Shown here: positions 1 through 8,821 of the stretch, in pieces | Numbering within the stretch: position 1 is the stretch's first letter | How the letters are laid out: each line of letters opens with the position of its first letter | Source: Rubripirellula obstinata | GTDB taxonomy: Bacteria; Planctomycetota; Planctomycetia; Pirellulales; Pirellulaceae | Assembly: GCF_001642955.1 (NCBI RefSeq) | Contig: NZ_LWSK01000061.1 | Span: 1-34,206 of the forward strand | Length of the DNA: 34,206 bases | Direction: 5' to 3' | Made by a program: the position numbers and the translations under genes | The notes under the pieces: generated by a model | Told to the model about the DNA's origin: nothing | What the model saw: the letters and a program-made list of their open reading frames with translations, nothing else | The model's database searches: none

Positions 1-43
1 GATGCCCACGCGGTTAAACAGTTTAAAAACCCTTCACGGCGTG
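1..43 (+). repeat. Right half of a MITE-like palindrome, cut by the window edge
   Basis: The first 43 bases match the right arm of the complete element at 3860-4015: the GATGCCCACGCGGTTAAACA stretch followed by CCCTTCACGGCGT. The left arm would lie outside the window. Immediately downstream, 54-73 forms a perfect 8-bp stem (CCGGGTGC / GCACCCGG) with a four-base loop, followed by more GC-rich dyads up to about 96. Nothing else is recognised before the cyclase gene. Confidence 0.7.
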
Positions 44-199
44 GGGCAGCCATCCGGGTGCTCGCGCACCCGGCAGGGAGCTGCCGGCCCTCCGGGCCTA
101 ACGCGCAGTAACTGATGCGACGTCCCGAGCGAAAGGCGACTATAAAAAGTCGTACGTTCCTCAGCGGTTAGTATCTAGCTGTTAACTTTCCATTCCATC

Positions 200-1933
200 A
201 TGCCCTCACCGCTAATCGCTAACAGCCAACCGCTAAAAGCTACTTCCATGCCCGATTTAATTGCTCAAGGTCCCGGTTCTGGCGATCGCTGGCGACGCGA
301 ATTGCCCGACGCCACCTCTGCATCACAATTGTCGCTTGGGCGGCGAGCGAGCGATTGGAATGTGCCTTGGGATTCAATGATCTCACGCAACCACATTCGA
401 TTGATCCCGATGCCGGATGAACGCATCGAAGTGATTGGATCGCCGGCGGCTCGTAATCCGATCTTCCACCACGGCCAACAAACTCGCCGATTCACGCTGG
501 TGGTTGGCGATCATTTTGTGATTGGCAGGACCACGTTCACGTTGGTGAATCGACCTGGTGTCGTGGATTCGTCTTCAGATTTAGCGGCTGAATTGGCGGG
601 AGATTCCAGTGCTGATCAAGCACGCGCAGGTCAAATGAGCGCAGACCAAGCGAGTCGATCAACCGAATTGATGCAGCATTCTTACGACCCGGTGGCGCTG
701 CGACGAAAGAGTTTTACTGATGCAGCATCCCGAATTGACATGCTTAGCCGATTGCCAGATTTGATCATCGGCAGTGCGACCGATCAGGAATTACTTGTCC
801 GCGTCACCAACGTCATGCTGCAAGAAATCCCCAACGCGTCGGCTGTGGCGGTCGTACAGTGCGACCCAACTTCGTCGGTCAAATTGCTGCACTACGATAG
901 CCGAACTGGCAGCATCGACGAACCATCGGTCAGCGCACGACTGGTTCGAGATGCGACCAAAAAACGCGAAAGCGTGTTGAATCTTTGGTCGCCGCGACAG
1001 CTTTCTGAAACCCGCAGCACCGAAGCCTTCACCGCGAACGAATCCGTTGACTGGGCGTTCTGTGTTCCGCTTAGCAGCGATGGATGTCCTGGCTGGGCAA
1101 TCTATGTCAGTGGTGGTTTACAAACGGAATCAGGCGGTGAAACCCAGGGAATGGATTTCGAGAAGTCGATTCAGTCCGCGCCCGATGATTTGCACGACGA
1201 TGTCAAGTTTACGGAATTGGTGGGAACGACATTGTCGAACCTACGACAAAGCCGGCGGTTGCAACGGAGGCAGGCTCAGATGCGACACTTCTTTGCACCG
1301 GTGGTCTTGGATGCCTTGTCCGATCAAAACTTGGACGAAGTTCTGGTGCCTCGGGAAGTAGACCTGTCTGTCCTGTTCTGTGATCTGCGTGGTTTTTCGC
1401 GGCGAAGCGAGCAGGATTCGGCAGACTTGTTGGGGCTTCTTGCACACGTCAGCAAAGCGCTTGGCGTGATGACGCGGCACATCATGGAAGGGCAGGGGGT
1501 GATCGGTGACTTCCACGGCGACGCGGCGATGGGATTTTGGGGCTGGCCACTGGAACAACCCGATGCAGCCATCCGCGCGGTCGAAGCAGCTTCGAAGATC
1601 CGCGCCGACTTCCGAATTCATGCCGACAAACTTGGCTTTCGTTGCGGCATCGGCGTGGCCACCGGCCGTGCCGTCGCCGGACAAATTGGAACGATCGATC
1701 AAGTCAAAGTCACCGCCTTTGGTCCGGTCGTCAACCTGGCCAGCAGGCTGGAGGGCATGACCAAGACAATGGGAGCCGAGGTGATCGTCGACGAAGCGAC
1801 CGCCAACGCAATCGCCAAAGCGGCTGATCCAAGGTTCCAAACTCGATCGCTGGGAAGCGTCCAACCATCAGGTTTCAGTTCAGAATTCGAGGTCGCCGAA
1901 CTCTTGTCGGATTCCGACGGTTCGTTGATCTAG
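200..1933 (+). CDS. FHA-GAF-class III adenylate/guanylate cyclase
   Basis: Predicted cytosolic nucleotidyl cyclase that makes cAMP (or cGMP) from ATP (or GTP). The N-terminus has an FHA-like phosphothreonine-binding pattern (LGR at 46-48, SRNH at 62-65). A GAF-like region lies at about residues 190-340, and a class III catalytic domain at about 380-565. Visible catalytic features are the metal-binding aspartates D395 (FCDLRGFS) and D441 (GDAAMGFWG), the base-contacting KVTAFG segment near 500, and the transition-state Asn/Arg in NLASRLE. No membrane segment is present, so input probably comes through FHA and GAF. The ATG at 248 (residue 17) is an equally possible start; neither has a clear Shine-Dalgarno. 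It converges with the AAA ATPase, with 9 bases between the stop codons. Substrate choice (ATP or GTP) cannot be settled from the motifs alone. Confidence 0.9.
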   Translation: MPSPLIANSQPLKATSMPDLIAQGPGSGDRWRRELPDATSASQLSLGRRASDWNVPWDSMISRNHIRLIPMPDERIEVIGSPAARNPIFHHGQQTRRFTLVVGDHFVIGRTTFTLVNRPGVVDSSSDLAAELAGDSSADQARAGQMSADQASRSTELMQHSYDPVALRRKSFTDAASRIDMLSRLPDLIIGSATDQELLVRVTNVMLQEIPNASAVAVVQCDPTSSVKLLHYDSRTGSIDEPSVSARLVRDATKKRESVLNLWSPRQLSETRSTEAFTANESVDWAFCVPLSSDGCPGWAIYVSGGLQTESGGETQGMDFEKSIQSAPDDLHDDVKFTELVGTTLSNLRQSRRLQRRQAQMRHFFAPVVLDALSDQNLDEVLVPREVDLSVLFCDLRGFSRRSEQDSADLLGLLAHVSKALGVMTRHIMEGQGVIGDFHGDAAMGFWGWPLEQPDAAIRAVEAASKIRADFRIHADKLGFRCGIGVATGRAVAGQIGTIDQVKVTAFGPVVNLASRLEGMTKTMGAEVIVDEATANAIAKAADPRFQTRSLGSVQPSGFSSEFEVAELLSDSDGSLI

Positions 1934-1942
1934 CAGTCTGTT

Positions 1943-3754
1943 TCAGCTTTCTGCTTGGGTCTCGCTATCTTCGACCACTTCGGTTGTTTCATCTGGCGTG
2001 GGCAGGACTGCGACGGGTTCACCCCAGTCCGCGTCGAATTCGGTTTCGCAGGACTTGCACGTTACCTTGGTGCCAAGCAATTGGTCGTCGATGACCTCGG
2101 CCGCATCGCATGAAGTGCATTGGATGCGTACGCTGCCGGGTTCGGCGGCCATGGCTTTCAAGTGAGCTTCCATGACGCCGGCGACTTCGATGTCTTCGGG
2201 TTGCAATGTCGTTAGAAGTTCGCGATTCATTTCCTTCATGCTGGCCAAACGATTGGCTAATTTTCGGACGCTTCGTTCAAAACTGTTTCTGCTGGATCGA
2301 CCGTTGCCAAAGTGCCGATCGCGTCCGATGTACAGGTAAGTGAATCCACGCAGTAGTCGGCGGCGTGATTCGGTGGGCAGGGTGTACTTGGCTTTCTTGG
2401 CGATCAATTCAAAGATTCGGCACAAAGCTTCGGGCGGATAATCTTGGAACGTCATCGTCGTGCCGACGCGGGAACTGAGCCCCGGGTTGCTGCGGATCAT
2501 CGTGTTCATTTCGTTGGGATAGCCCGCCAAAATGACGACCAAACGATCGCGTTGGTCTTCCATTCGCTTGAGCAATGTTTGGATGGCTTCGCGTCCGTAT
2601 TGGTCTTGGCCGCTTTCGTCGATCAACGTGTAGGCTTCATCAACAAACAACACGCCATCGAGTGCTTCGTCAATCTTTGCGTTGGTCTTGGGGCCAGTTT
2701 GCCCGGCGTACTCGGCAACCAGACCGCTGCGATCGGTTTCGACAAGTTGTCCTTGTTCCAAAACGCCCAACGCGCCGTAGATCTCGGCAACAATGCGGGC
2801 GACCGTCGTTTTCCCCGTGCCCGGATTACCAACGAACGCCATGTGAAGACTTGGACGTGTCGTGGGTAGACCTTCCTTTTCACGAAGCCGTTCCATCTTC
2901 AAAAAATTGGTCAGCGTTTCAATCTGATCCTTGATTCCTTCCAGCCCCACCAAGCGATCCAGTTTGGCGCGAGCGTCCGCCAATCGTTGCTCGGGAGTTC
3001 GATCGTCGGAAATTTGATTGCTGGGTGGCCCGCCAGCAGCAGTCTTGGAAGGCTTCGGTTTTTCTCTTGCACCTGATCCACCGGGCCCGGCCAACGGCGT
3101 CGGTTTTTCAGCCGCCGTGACGCTGACGCCTTCTCGCAATCGCTTGGCTTCTTCGCGCAGCCAAGACAGCGCGTCGCGAGCGTTGTCGGTATCGACTTCG
3201 TTGGCCAGATGTTCGGGAGCTTTACCTTGCAGCTCGTCAAATTGCCGCTGCATCGATTGGATGCTTTGGTTGTCGGCTAGCGAGATATCGCCATCGACCG
3301 ACGCCAACAGATTGGCCATTCGCATTGCCAGGGTTTCCAGTTCGCCCCAACGATCTCGCACCGCCGGAATCTCGGCAAAGGGTCGCACGAGTTCTGACCA
3401 TCGGAAGTCGTTGCTGGCACTGATCAGCCAATCGACGGCTTCATGCAGTTGGCTGCCCATCACGGACTTACCCCAAATGTGTTCCAACAGTGCTCGCCCA
3501 AGTTGCCGTTGTTCCATCGATCGGGCATCGGTTTGCGGAACGACGGCGGCAAAGACTTTCATCAAGAAACCTTGATGCAGGTCATCCATCTGATCCGCGA
3601 CCGACATTGCGTCACCATCGTCGCTGCCGCGAAGCCATCCGTAGGATCCGCGAATCAGTTCGCCGCTCTCGACATACAGGGCACGAGTTTCTTTCAAAGC
3701 GTCGCGATAAAGACGGATGGATTCAACTATGCGGTCGTCAGAAGAGGAAGACAT
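1943..3754 (-). CDS. CbxX/CfqX-type AAA ATPase with C-terminal zinc-ribbon-like tail
   Basis: AAA+ ATPase of the CbxX/CfqX (SpoVK-like) group, presumably a remodelling chaperone with an unknown client. In a 603-residue reading the Walker A motif (GNPGTGKTT) is near residue 308 and Walker B (LFVDEAYTL) near 367. An SR/NPGLSSRV segment with arginine-finger character follows. The first 280 residues are helical and contain a Pro/Lys-rich linker. The C-terminus has two CxxC pairs (CTSC, CKSC) about 21 residues apart, resembling a zinc ribbon, followed by an acidic tail. The start was placed at 3754 (MSSSSDD) because the in-frame extension to 3799 has a composition unlike the rest. The gene stands alone and converges on the cyclase. 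Confidence 0.85.
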   Translation of the reverse strand: MSSSSDDRIVESIRLYRDALKETRALYVESGELIRGSYGWLRGSDDGDAMSVADQMDDLHQGFLMKVFAAVVPQTDARSMEQRQLGRALLEHIWGKSVMGSQLHEAVDWLISASNDFRWSELVRPFAEIPAVRDRWGELETLAMRMANLLASVDGDISLADNQSIQSMQRQFDELQGKAPEHLANEVDTDNARDALSWLREEAKRLREGVSVTAAEKPTPLAGPGGSGAREKPKPSKTAAGGPPSNQISDDRTPEQRLADARAKLDRLVGLEGIKDQIETLTNFLKMERLREKEGLPTTRPSLHMAFVGNPGTGKTTVARIVAEIYGALGVLEQGQLVETDRSGLVAEYAGQTGPKTNAKIDEALDGVLFVDEAYTLIDESGQDQYGREAIQTLLKRMEDQRDRLVVILAGYPNEMNTMIRSNPGLSSRVGTTMTFQDYPPEALCRIFELIAKKAKYTLPTESRRRLLRGFTYLYIGRDRHFGNGRSSRNSFERSVRKLANRLASMKEMNRELLTTLQPEDIEVAGVMEAHLKAMAAEPGSVRIQCTSCDAAEVIDDQLLGTKVTCKSCETEFDADWGEPVAVLPTPDETTEVVEDSETQAES

Positions 3755-3859
3755 CGGCGCGGCGTCCAGGCAGTGGTGTGATCGATTGAGCCCAGGCAAG
3801 CTGGACGTTTGGTGTGAGCATCAGGATAGCATTTTGGTGGTGGTTCAGGGATGCAGGTC

Positions 3860-4015
3860 AACGCCGTGAAGAGTTTCGGTCCCGGAAAACGCGGATTAGT
3901 TCGTTTAGCCGCGTTGGGCATCGCCCCGCGCGTCGTGCTGGCCCCCACAACGCGCGCCACAGCGCGCGGGGCGATGCCCACGCGGTTAAACAATTTAGAA
4001 ACCCTTCACGGCGTT
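3860..4015. mobile_element. 156-bp MITE-like element with 11-bp target duplication
   Basis: A near-palindromic element that starts AACGCCGTGAAG and ends CTTCACGGCGTT. The middle is also inverted (GGGCATCGCCCCGCGCG against CGCGCGGGGCGATGCCC). It is flanked exactly by the direct repeat GGATGCAGGTC at 3849-3859 and 4016-4026. It encodes no protein. The ends match those of the IS4-family element at 24807-26399: AACGCCGTGAAGAGTTT on the left and AAACCCTTCACGGCGTTGG on the right. It is therefore probably a non-autonomous derivative moved by that type of transposase. Related copies are at 1-43 and 10941-11315. Confidence 0.85.
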
Positions 4016-4112
4016 GGATGCAGGTCCCGTCACATGGTGACGAACGATGACAAATACGGTTTGGTTTCAAAACCTGATCCAGCTAGACTGTAACCGTTGG
4101 TTAAAACTGCCC

Positions 4113-4182
4113 GTAGCTGATCCCGCCAGGGTTCAGTCCTCGATCCGTTGAAGTTCGACTGAAACCTGGCGGGATCAGCTAC
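4113..4182. repeat. GTAG-type REP pair (inverted, 26-bp arms)
   Basis: Left arm 4113-4138 begins GTAGCTGATCCCGCCAGG. Right arm 4157-4182 is its inverse with one mismatch, and the spacer is 18 bases. Each arm is GTAG plus a small imperfect hairpin (CTGA.CCC / GGG.TCAG), the classical layout of REP sequences recognised by Y1 REP-associated transposases. A second copy of the pair brackets 10897-11361. The rest of the 3755-4244 gap holds only this and the MITE. Confidence 0.75.
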
Positions 4183-4244
4183 GTTCTCAATAAGATTCCA
4201 GCGGTTTCTCGCCTCTGTCTCACCCACCCTTTCATCGTTACTTC

Positions 4245-7200
4245 ATGCTGGTCCATTCGTCGCGATTTTTGGTCGTCCTGACTTGCGTGGTTCTGATTTG
4301 CACCATTCTCATTAGCACGGCGGCGTGGGTTGGGTCAGCATTGGTCGCTGATGGCTCGCCCATCAATCCAGCGGAAGGCGATGCAGCGGAAGAGACCGAT
4401 TTTTCGCAGACCCATTGGTCGCTCCGCCCGATCGACTTCGCGAACGTTCCAACCTCAACTTCTGTCGCTGAAACCGCCGCCGTCATCGACGACTTGCTTG
4501 AACAGGAAATTGATCGCGTCGGCCTTGATCCAAACGGACTCGCCGATCAACGCACCCAGATCCGTCGTCTGCACTTGGACCTGACGGGACTTCCGCCGTC
4601 GCGAGCCCAACTGGCCGAGTACTTAGCCGACGATTCAGAGCGAGCTTATGAAAACCAAATCGATCGATTGCTACAGAGCAAACACTTCGGCCAACACTTT
4701 GGTCGCTACTGGTTGGACTTGGTGCGGTACGCCGACACGCATGGTTTGCACCTGGACAATTATCGCGAAATCTGGCCCTACCGTGATTGGGTGATCGACG
4801 CATTGAATGACAACATGCCGTTCGACCAATTCGCCACCAAACAAATTGCTGGCGACCTGTTACCCGACGCCACCGACAACGATCGCATCGCTAGCGGTTT
4901 CAATCGTCTCGGATTAACGACCAACGAAGCCGGTTCGATTTACGAAGAAGTCTTGACTCGAAATTGCGTCGATCGCACGAATGCATTCAGCACCGTGTTC
5001 CTGGGATTGACGATGGAATGTGCAGCCTGTCACGACCACAAGTATGACCCGATCTCTCAACGTGATTACTATTCTCTGTTAGCGTATTTCAACAGTCTGG
5101 ATGGTCCCGCTCTCGATCAAGACCTCAAAGATCCACCGCCAGTAATCGATGTCCCGTCGGCGGAACAGGAAAAGTTGCTGAAAGAGTTTGACGAGTCGAT
5201 CGCAGAGTTGCGGTCCGAAATGCGAAGTCCGATTTCAGAAGTCGATCAAGACCGGATTGCTTGGGAGCGATCGTTAGGAGGTCAGACCAAACCAAAACAG
5301 TTGTCATTGGACTTGGTATCAGGTCAGAACTCGATCACCGCAGATCTACCGCCAGACGCTCATTGGCAGGCACTGCAAATCAGTAGTCCATTTTTTGAAA
5401 TCGCCAACCCAACCGTCGAGGTGACGGACGATGACCTGGGTGGAACCTGGATCAACGTGCCCATCACCTGGACATTCGATGATCCGGGTCAACAGTGCCG
5501 ATGGCTGGGAACACCATCGCTGGTCGCCGAGGGCCCCGGCGCTCGCGTAAGAGTGACGTTTGACAAACCACTCGATGCCGCGGAGCTAACGCTGCAAGAC
5601 GCACGGCCTCCGATGCCCACTTCCATGCAAATCGGGCTTGGTGATGTTCACGTTTTGGGTCCGCTGGAAATTGAAAGTCCCAGTCGTGGCTATGACCGAT
5701 CGTTTGCGTCGCAGGAAACAGCGTTTGAGTCCAGCGAAGTCTTTCGGTACCTAGACCAACCCTATCGGTGGCAGCACCGCGACGATTGGAAACAAGCCAC
5801 ACCATTGCAAGTCCCGACGATTCAAGATCGACCCTCAGTGACCATGGTCCATCACGCCATCGAATCACCGAGCGAACAATTGGTGGATTTGTTGATCGGC
5901 GTTGACGACGGTTACGTCATCTACCTAAACGGCAAAGAAATCGCAAAGGTGGACCATGCAATGCCGCGGATGCCACTGTCAAATCGACACAGGCTACGAT
6001 TGGTCAAAGGCCCAAACGATCTGTATTTCAAACTGGTCAATCATCACGGTGATTCCAAACTCACCTACGCACTGCGATCACCTTGGATCGAAACGCCCGA
6101 CCACATTGCGGCGCTGGTGCAGTTACCTCGAATGAAGCGTAGTAAATCCGACGTTGAACAGATTCAATTCTATTTTCGTCATGTTCAGTGCGAGCACCCT
6201 CGCTGGCAAATTCTGCAGGACTTGGAAAGAGGTTTGCAGCGTAGCCGTCAGCAACTCAAAGACGAAATTCCAACGTCGTTGATTTGGAAAGAAACCCAAA
6301 CGCCCAGGCGGGCACACATTCTGGAGCGAGGTTTCTATGACGAACCTGGCGAATTGGTGATCCGTGACACGCCGGATTGTTTACCACCGATGTCTGGCGA
6401 TGTACCGGCGAACCGTTTTGGTTTGGCGACTTGGTTGACTTCACCCGAACATCCTTTGACCGCTCGCGTGGCAGTCAACCGATTTTGGCAAGCAATCTTC
6501 GGCACCGGCATTGTCAAAACGGGCGAGGACTTTGGCGTCATGGGCGAATCACCTAGCCATCCGGCTCTGTTAGATTTTTTGGCCGCCGACTTTGTTCGCA
6601 GCGGTTGGAATGTCAAACGGTTGATCAAGTCAATCGTGATGACCGATGCCTACCGTCGTGATGCAGAGATTTCTGCAAAAACACAAAGCATCGATCCACA
6701 CAATCGATGGCTCGCACGCGGGCCGCGAATTCGTTTGGATGCAGAAACGCTGCGCGACCAAGCACTCTTTCTATCGGGCCAATTAGTCGATGATTTGGGT
6801 GGACCGAGCGTGAAGCCGCCGCAGCCAGATGGTCTATGGGAAGCCGTTGGATATGTGGGCAGCAATACTGCTAAATTCCAAGCGGATCAGGGCGACAAAA
6901 TTCGCCGTCGCAGCGTTTACATTTTCTGGAAACGAACCAGTCCGCCACCTCAACTGTCAACCTTCGATGCACCCAGTCGTGATTCCTGTACCGCCCGGCG
7001 CGACCGCACCAACACTCCGATGCAGGCATTGGTTCTGCTAAACGAATCACAGTTCTTGGACGCGGCTCGCGGTCTTGCCCGAATCGAGTTTTCTAGCAAT
7101 GACCAAGCCAATCGCTTGGTTGAATTGTTCGAGACGGTGACCGCTCGGTTGCCCAACGACCAAGAGCAAACCGAACTGCAGCATCTACTCGATGACCTTT

Positions 7201-7325
7201 TGGAACACTATCAGGCCAATCCTGATCAGGCAGAACGATTGGTCGGCTTGCCGGATCCCGATTGGGCCGCCTGGACGATGGTTGCCAGCACGTTGTTAAA
7301 CCTGGACGAGGTAGTCAACAAATGA
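4245..7325 (+). CDS. DUF1549/DUF1553 planctomycete protein with CxxCH motif
   Basis: Large exported or membrane-anchored protein of the planctomycete-specific DUF1549 (PSCyt2) / DUF1553 (PSD1) type, 1026 residues. An uncleaved or cleaved hydrophobic segment lies at about 8-33. DUF1549 covers about 60-290 and contains a CxxCH haem-c type motif at C259/C262/H263 ([11 protein letters not shown]). A central carbohydrate-binding-like beta domain lies at about 400-640, and DUF1553 at about 690-1000. The usual separate N-terminal PSCyt1 cytochrome domain is absent. The stop overlaps the start of the DUF1501 gene (ATGA), so the two are cotranslated. The biochemical role is unknown; large expanded families of this pair often sit near sulfatases or other polysaccharide-degrading genes in planctomycetes. 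Confidence 0.92.
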   Translation: MLVHSSRFLVVLTCVVLICTILISTAAWVGSALVADGSPINPAEGDAAEETDFSQTHWSLRPIDFANVPTSTSVAETAAVIDDLLEQEIDRVGLDPNGLADQRTQIRRLHLDLTGLPPSRAQLAEYLADDSERAYENQIDRLLQSKHFGQHFGRYWLDLVRYADTHGLHLDNYREIWPYRDWVIDALNDNMPFDQFATKQIAGDLLPDATDNDRIASGFNRLGLTTNEAGSIYEEVLTRNCVDRTNAFSTVFLGLTMECAACHDHKYDPISQRDYYSLLAYFNSLDGPALDQDLKDPPPVIDVPSAEQEKLLKEFDESIAELRSEMRSPISEVDQDRIAWERSLGGQTKPKQLSLDLVSGQNSITADLPPDAHWQALQISSPFFEIANPTVEVTDDDLGGTWINVPITWTFDDPGQQCRWLGTPSLVAEGPGARVRVTFDKPLDAAELTLQDARPPMPTSMQIGLGDVHVLGPLEIESPSRGYDRSFASQETAFESSEVFRYLDQPYRWQHRDDWKQATPLQVPTIQDRPSVTMVHHAIESPSEQLVDLLIGVDDGYVIYLNGKEIAKVDHAMPRMPLSNRHRLRLVKGPNDLYFKLVNHHGDSKLTYALRSPWIETPDHIAALVQLPRMKRSKSDVEQIQFYFRHVQCEHPRWQILQDLERGLQRSRQQLKDEIPTSLIWKETQTPRRAHILERGFYDEPGELVIRDTPDCLPPMSGDVPANRFGLATWLTSPEHPLTARVAVNRFWQAIFGTGIVKTGEDFGVMGESPSHPALLDFLAADFVRSGWNVKRLIKSIVMTDAYRRDAEISAKTQSIDPHNRWLARGPRIRLDAETLRDQALFLSGQLVDDLGGPSVKPPQPDGLWEAVGYVGSNTAKFQADQGDKIRRRSVYIFWKRTSPPPQLSTFDAPSRDSCTARRDRTNTPMQALVLLNESQFLDAARGLARIEFSSNDQANRLVELFETVTARLPNDQEQTELQHLLDDLLEHYQANPDQAERLVGLPDPDWAAWTMVASTLLNLDEVVNK

Positions 7326-8797
7326 ATCAATTAAGCAACGATCCGGCTTCCATCGAGCGCGCCATCCTAAAACGATTCAGCCGACGGGCATTGTTCGCCA
7401 AAGGAACCGCGGGATTGGGCGCAGCGGCGCTGGCGTCATTGTCACCGACGTATTCACCGTCCGCGAATGCTGGGGCTGGGCTGCCGAACCTGCCCGATCA
7501 CCAACCAAAGGCAAAGCGAGCCATCTATTTGTTTATGTCCGGTGCGCCCAGCCAAATGGATCTATGGGACCACAAACCGGAGATGCAAAAGTGGTACGAC
7601 AAGGAATTGCCCGAATCGATTCGTCGTGGACAACGGTTGACCACGATGACCAGCGGCCAATCGCGATACCCGATCGCGCCGAGTGCCTACAAGTTCACTC
7701 CCCACGGGGAAAGCCAAACCATGGCCAGTGAACTGATTCCCCACATGGCCGGCAAAGTCGATGAAATCACGCTAATCAAATCGATGCACACCGAAGCGAT
7801 CAACCATGATCCTGCGGTGACTTACCTTTGCACCGGAGACCAGTTGCCGGGCAAGGCTTCGCTTGGATCCTGGCTTAGCTATGGACTGGGCAGCGAAAAT
7901 GAAAACCTGCCCGCGTTCATGGTGATGACGGCATCGTGGACGGGCCGGCGACAGGCCCAAGCTCTGAATCAACGATTATGGGGCAGCAGTTTTCTGCCAA
8001 CAAAGCATCAAGGCGTTGCGTTGCGATCGGGTGCCGACAAAATGCTGTACCTGACCAATCCGCAGGGCATTCAAGCACCCGTCCGTCGCCGGATGCTGGA
8101 TTCGCTCGCGCGGTTGAACGAGATGACGAGTCAACGAATCGGTGATCGGGAAACCCACGCTCGGATCGAACAATACGAGATGGCGTTTCGGATGCAGACA
8201 TCGATTCCAGAATTGGCCGACATCAGTGATGAACCGCAGCATGTGCTGGACTTGTACGGTCCCGAAGTCACAATTCCCGGCACTTATGCGAACTGCTGTT
8301 TGATGGCTCGACGGATGGCGGAGCGGGGTGTTCGATTCACGCAAATTTTCCATCGCGGCTGGGATCAACACGACCATCTTCCCACCGACTTGCCCAAGCA
8401 ATGTCGTGACACCGATCAGGCGTCGGCTGGTTTGTTGACGGACCTTCGGCAGCGCGGAATGCTGGACGACACGTTGGTGGTTTGGGGCGGTGAGTTTGGG
8501 CGTACGATGTATTGCCAAGGTGATTTGGGTCAGGCCAATTATGGCCGCGATCACCACCCAAAATGCTTCTCGATGTGGCTAGCCGGTGGCGGAATCCGAC
8601 GCGGAATGACCTACGGTGAAACTGACCCATTCAGTTACAACATCACCAAAGATCCCGTCCACATTCGTGACCTGAACGCGACGATTTTGCATCAGATGGG
8701 AATCGATCACGAAGGATTCACGTACGCCTTCAAAGGACTTGATCAGAAGCTAACCGGTGTGGAAGAGGCCAGCGTGGTGCATGACATCGTTTCATGA
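7322..8797 (+). CDS. DUF1501 protein, Tat-exported
   Basis: A 491-residue DUF1501 (sulfatase/alkaline-phosphatase-like fold) protein, the constant partner of DUF1549/1553 proteins. A twin-arginine signal is visible ([11 protein letters not shown]21-R22, then a hydrophobic stretch to about 40), so it probably crosses the membrane folded. Conserved family segments include [28 protein letters not shown] and [10 protein letters not shown], then GRDHHPKCF near the C-terminus. The start was set at 7322, where ATG overlaps the upstream stop by four bases (ATGA); the open frame extends back to 7262 but that part lies inside the upstream gene. The exact reaction is unknown. Confidence 0.92.
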   Translation: MNQLSNDPASIERAILKRFSRRALFAKGTAGLGAAALASLSPTYSPSANAGAGLPNLPDHQPKAKRAIYLFMSGAPSQMDLWDHKPEMQKWYDKELPESIRRGQRLTTMTSGQSRYPIAPSAYKFTPHGESQTMASELIPHMAGKVDEITLIKSMHTEAINHDPAVTYLCTGDQLPGKASLGSWLSYGLGSENENLPAFMVMTASWTGRRQAQALNQRLWGSSFLPTKHQGVALRSGADKMLYLTNPQGIQAPVRRRMLDSLARLNEMTSQRIGDRETHARIEQYEMAFRMQTSIPELADISDEPQHVLDLYGPEVTIPGTYANCCLMARRMAERGVRFTQIFHRGWDQHDHLPTDLPKQCRDTDQASAGLLTDLRQRGMLDDTLVVWGGEFGRTMYCQGDLGQANYGRDHHPKCFSMWLAGGGIRRGMTYGETDPFSYNITKDPVHIRDLNATILHQMGIDHEGFTYAFKGLDQKLTGVEEASVVHDIVS

Positions 8798-8821
8798 TCC
8801 CATCGACATCGGCCGTTGGCA

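Noticed and set aside
3814-4093. Short open frames over the MITE at 3860-4015
   Set aside because: They read across a palindromic non-coding element and differ between copies.
4139-4156. Rho-independent terminator for the REP pair at 4113-4182
   Set aside because: There is no T-run after the stem, and the same pair recurs with its arms 400 bases apart, so it behaves as a dispersed repeat.
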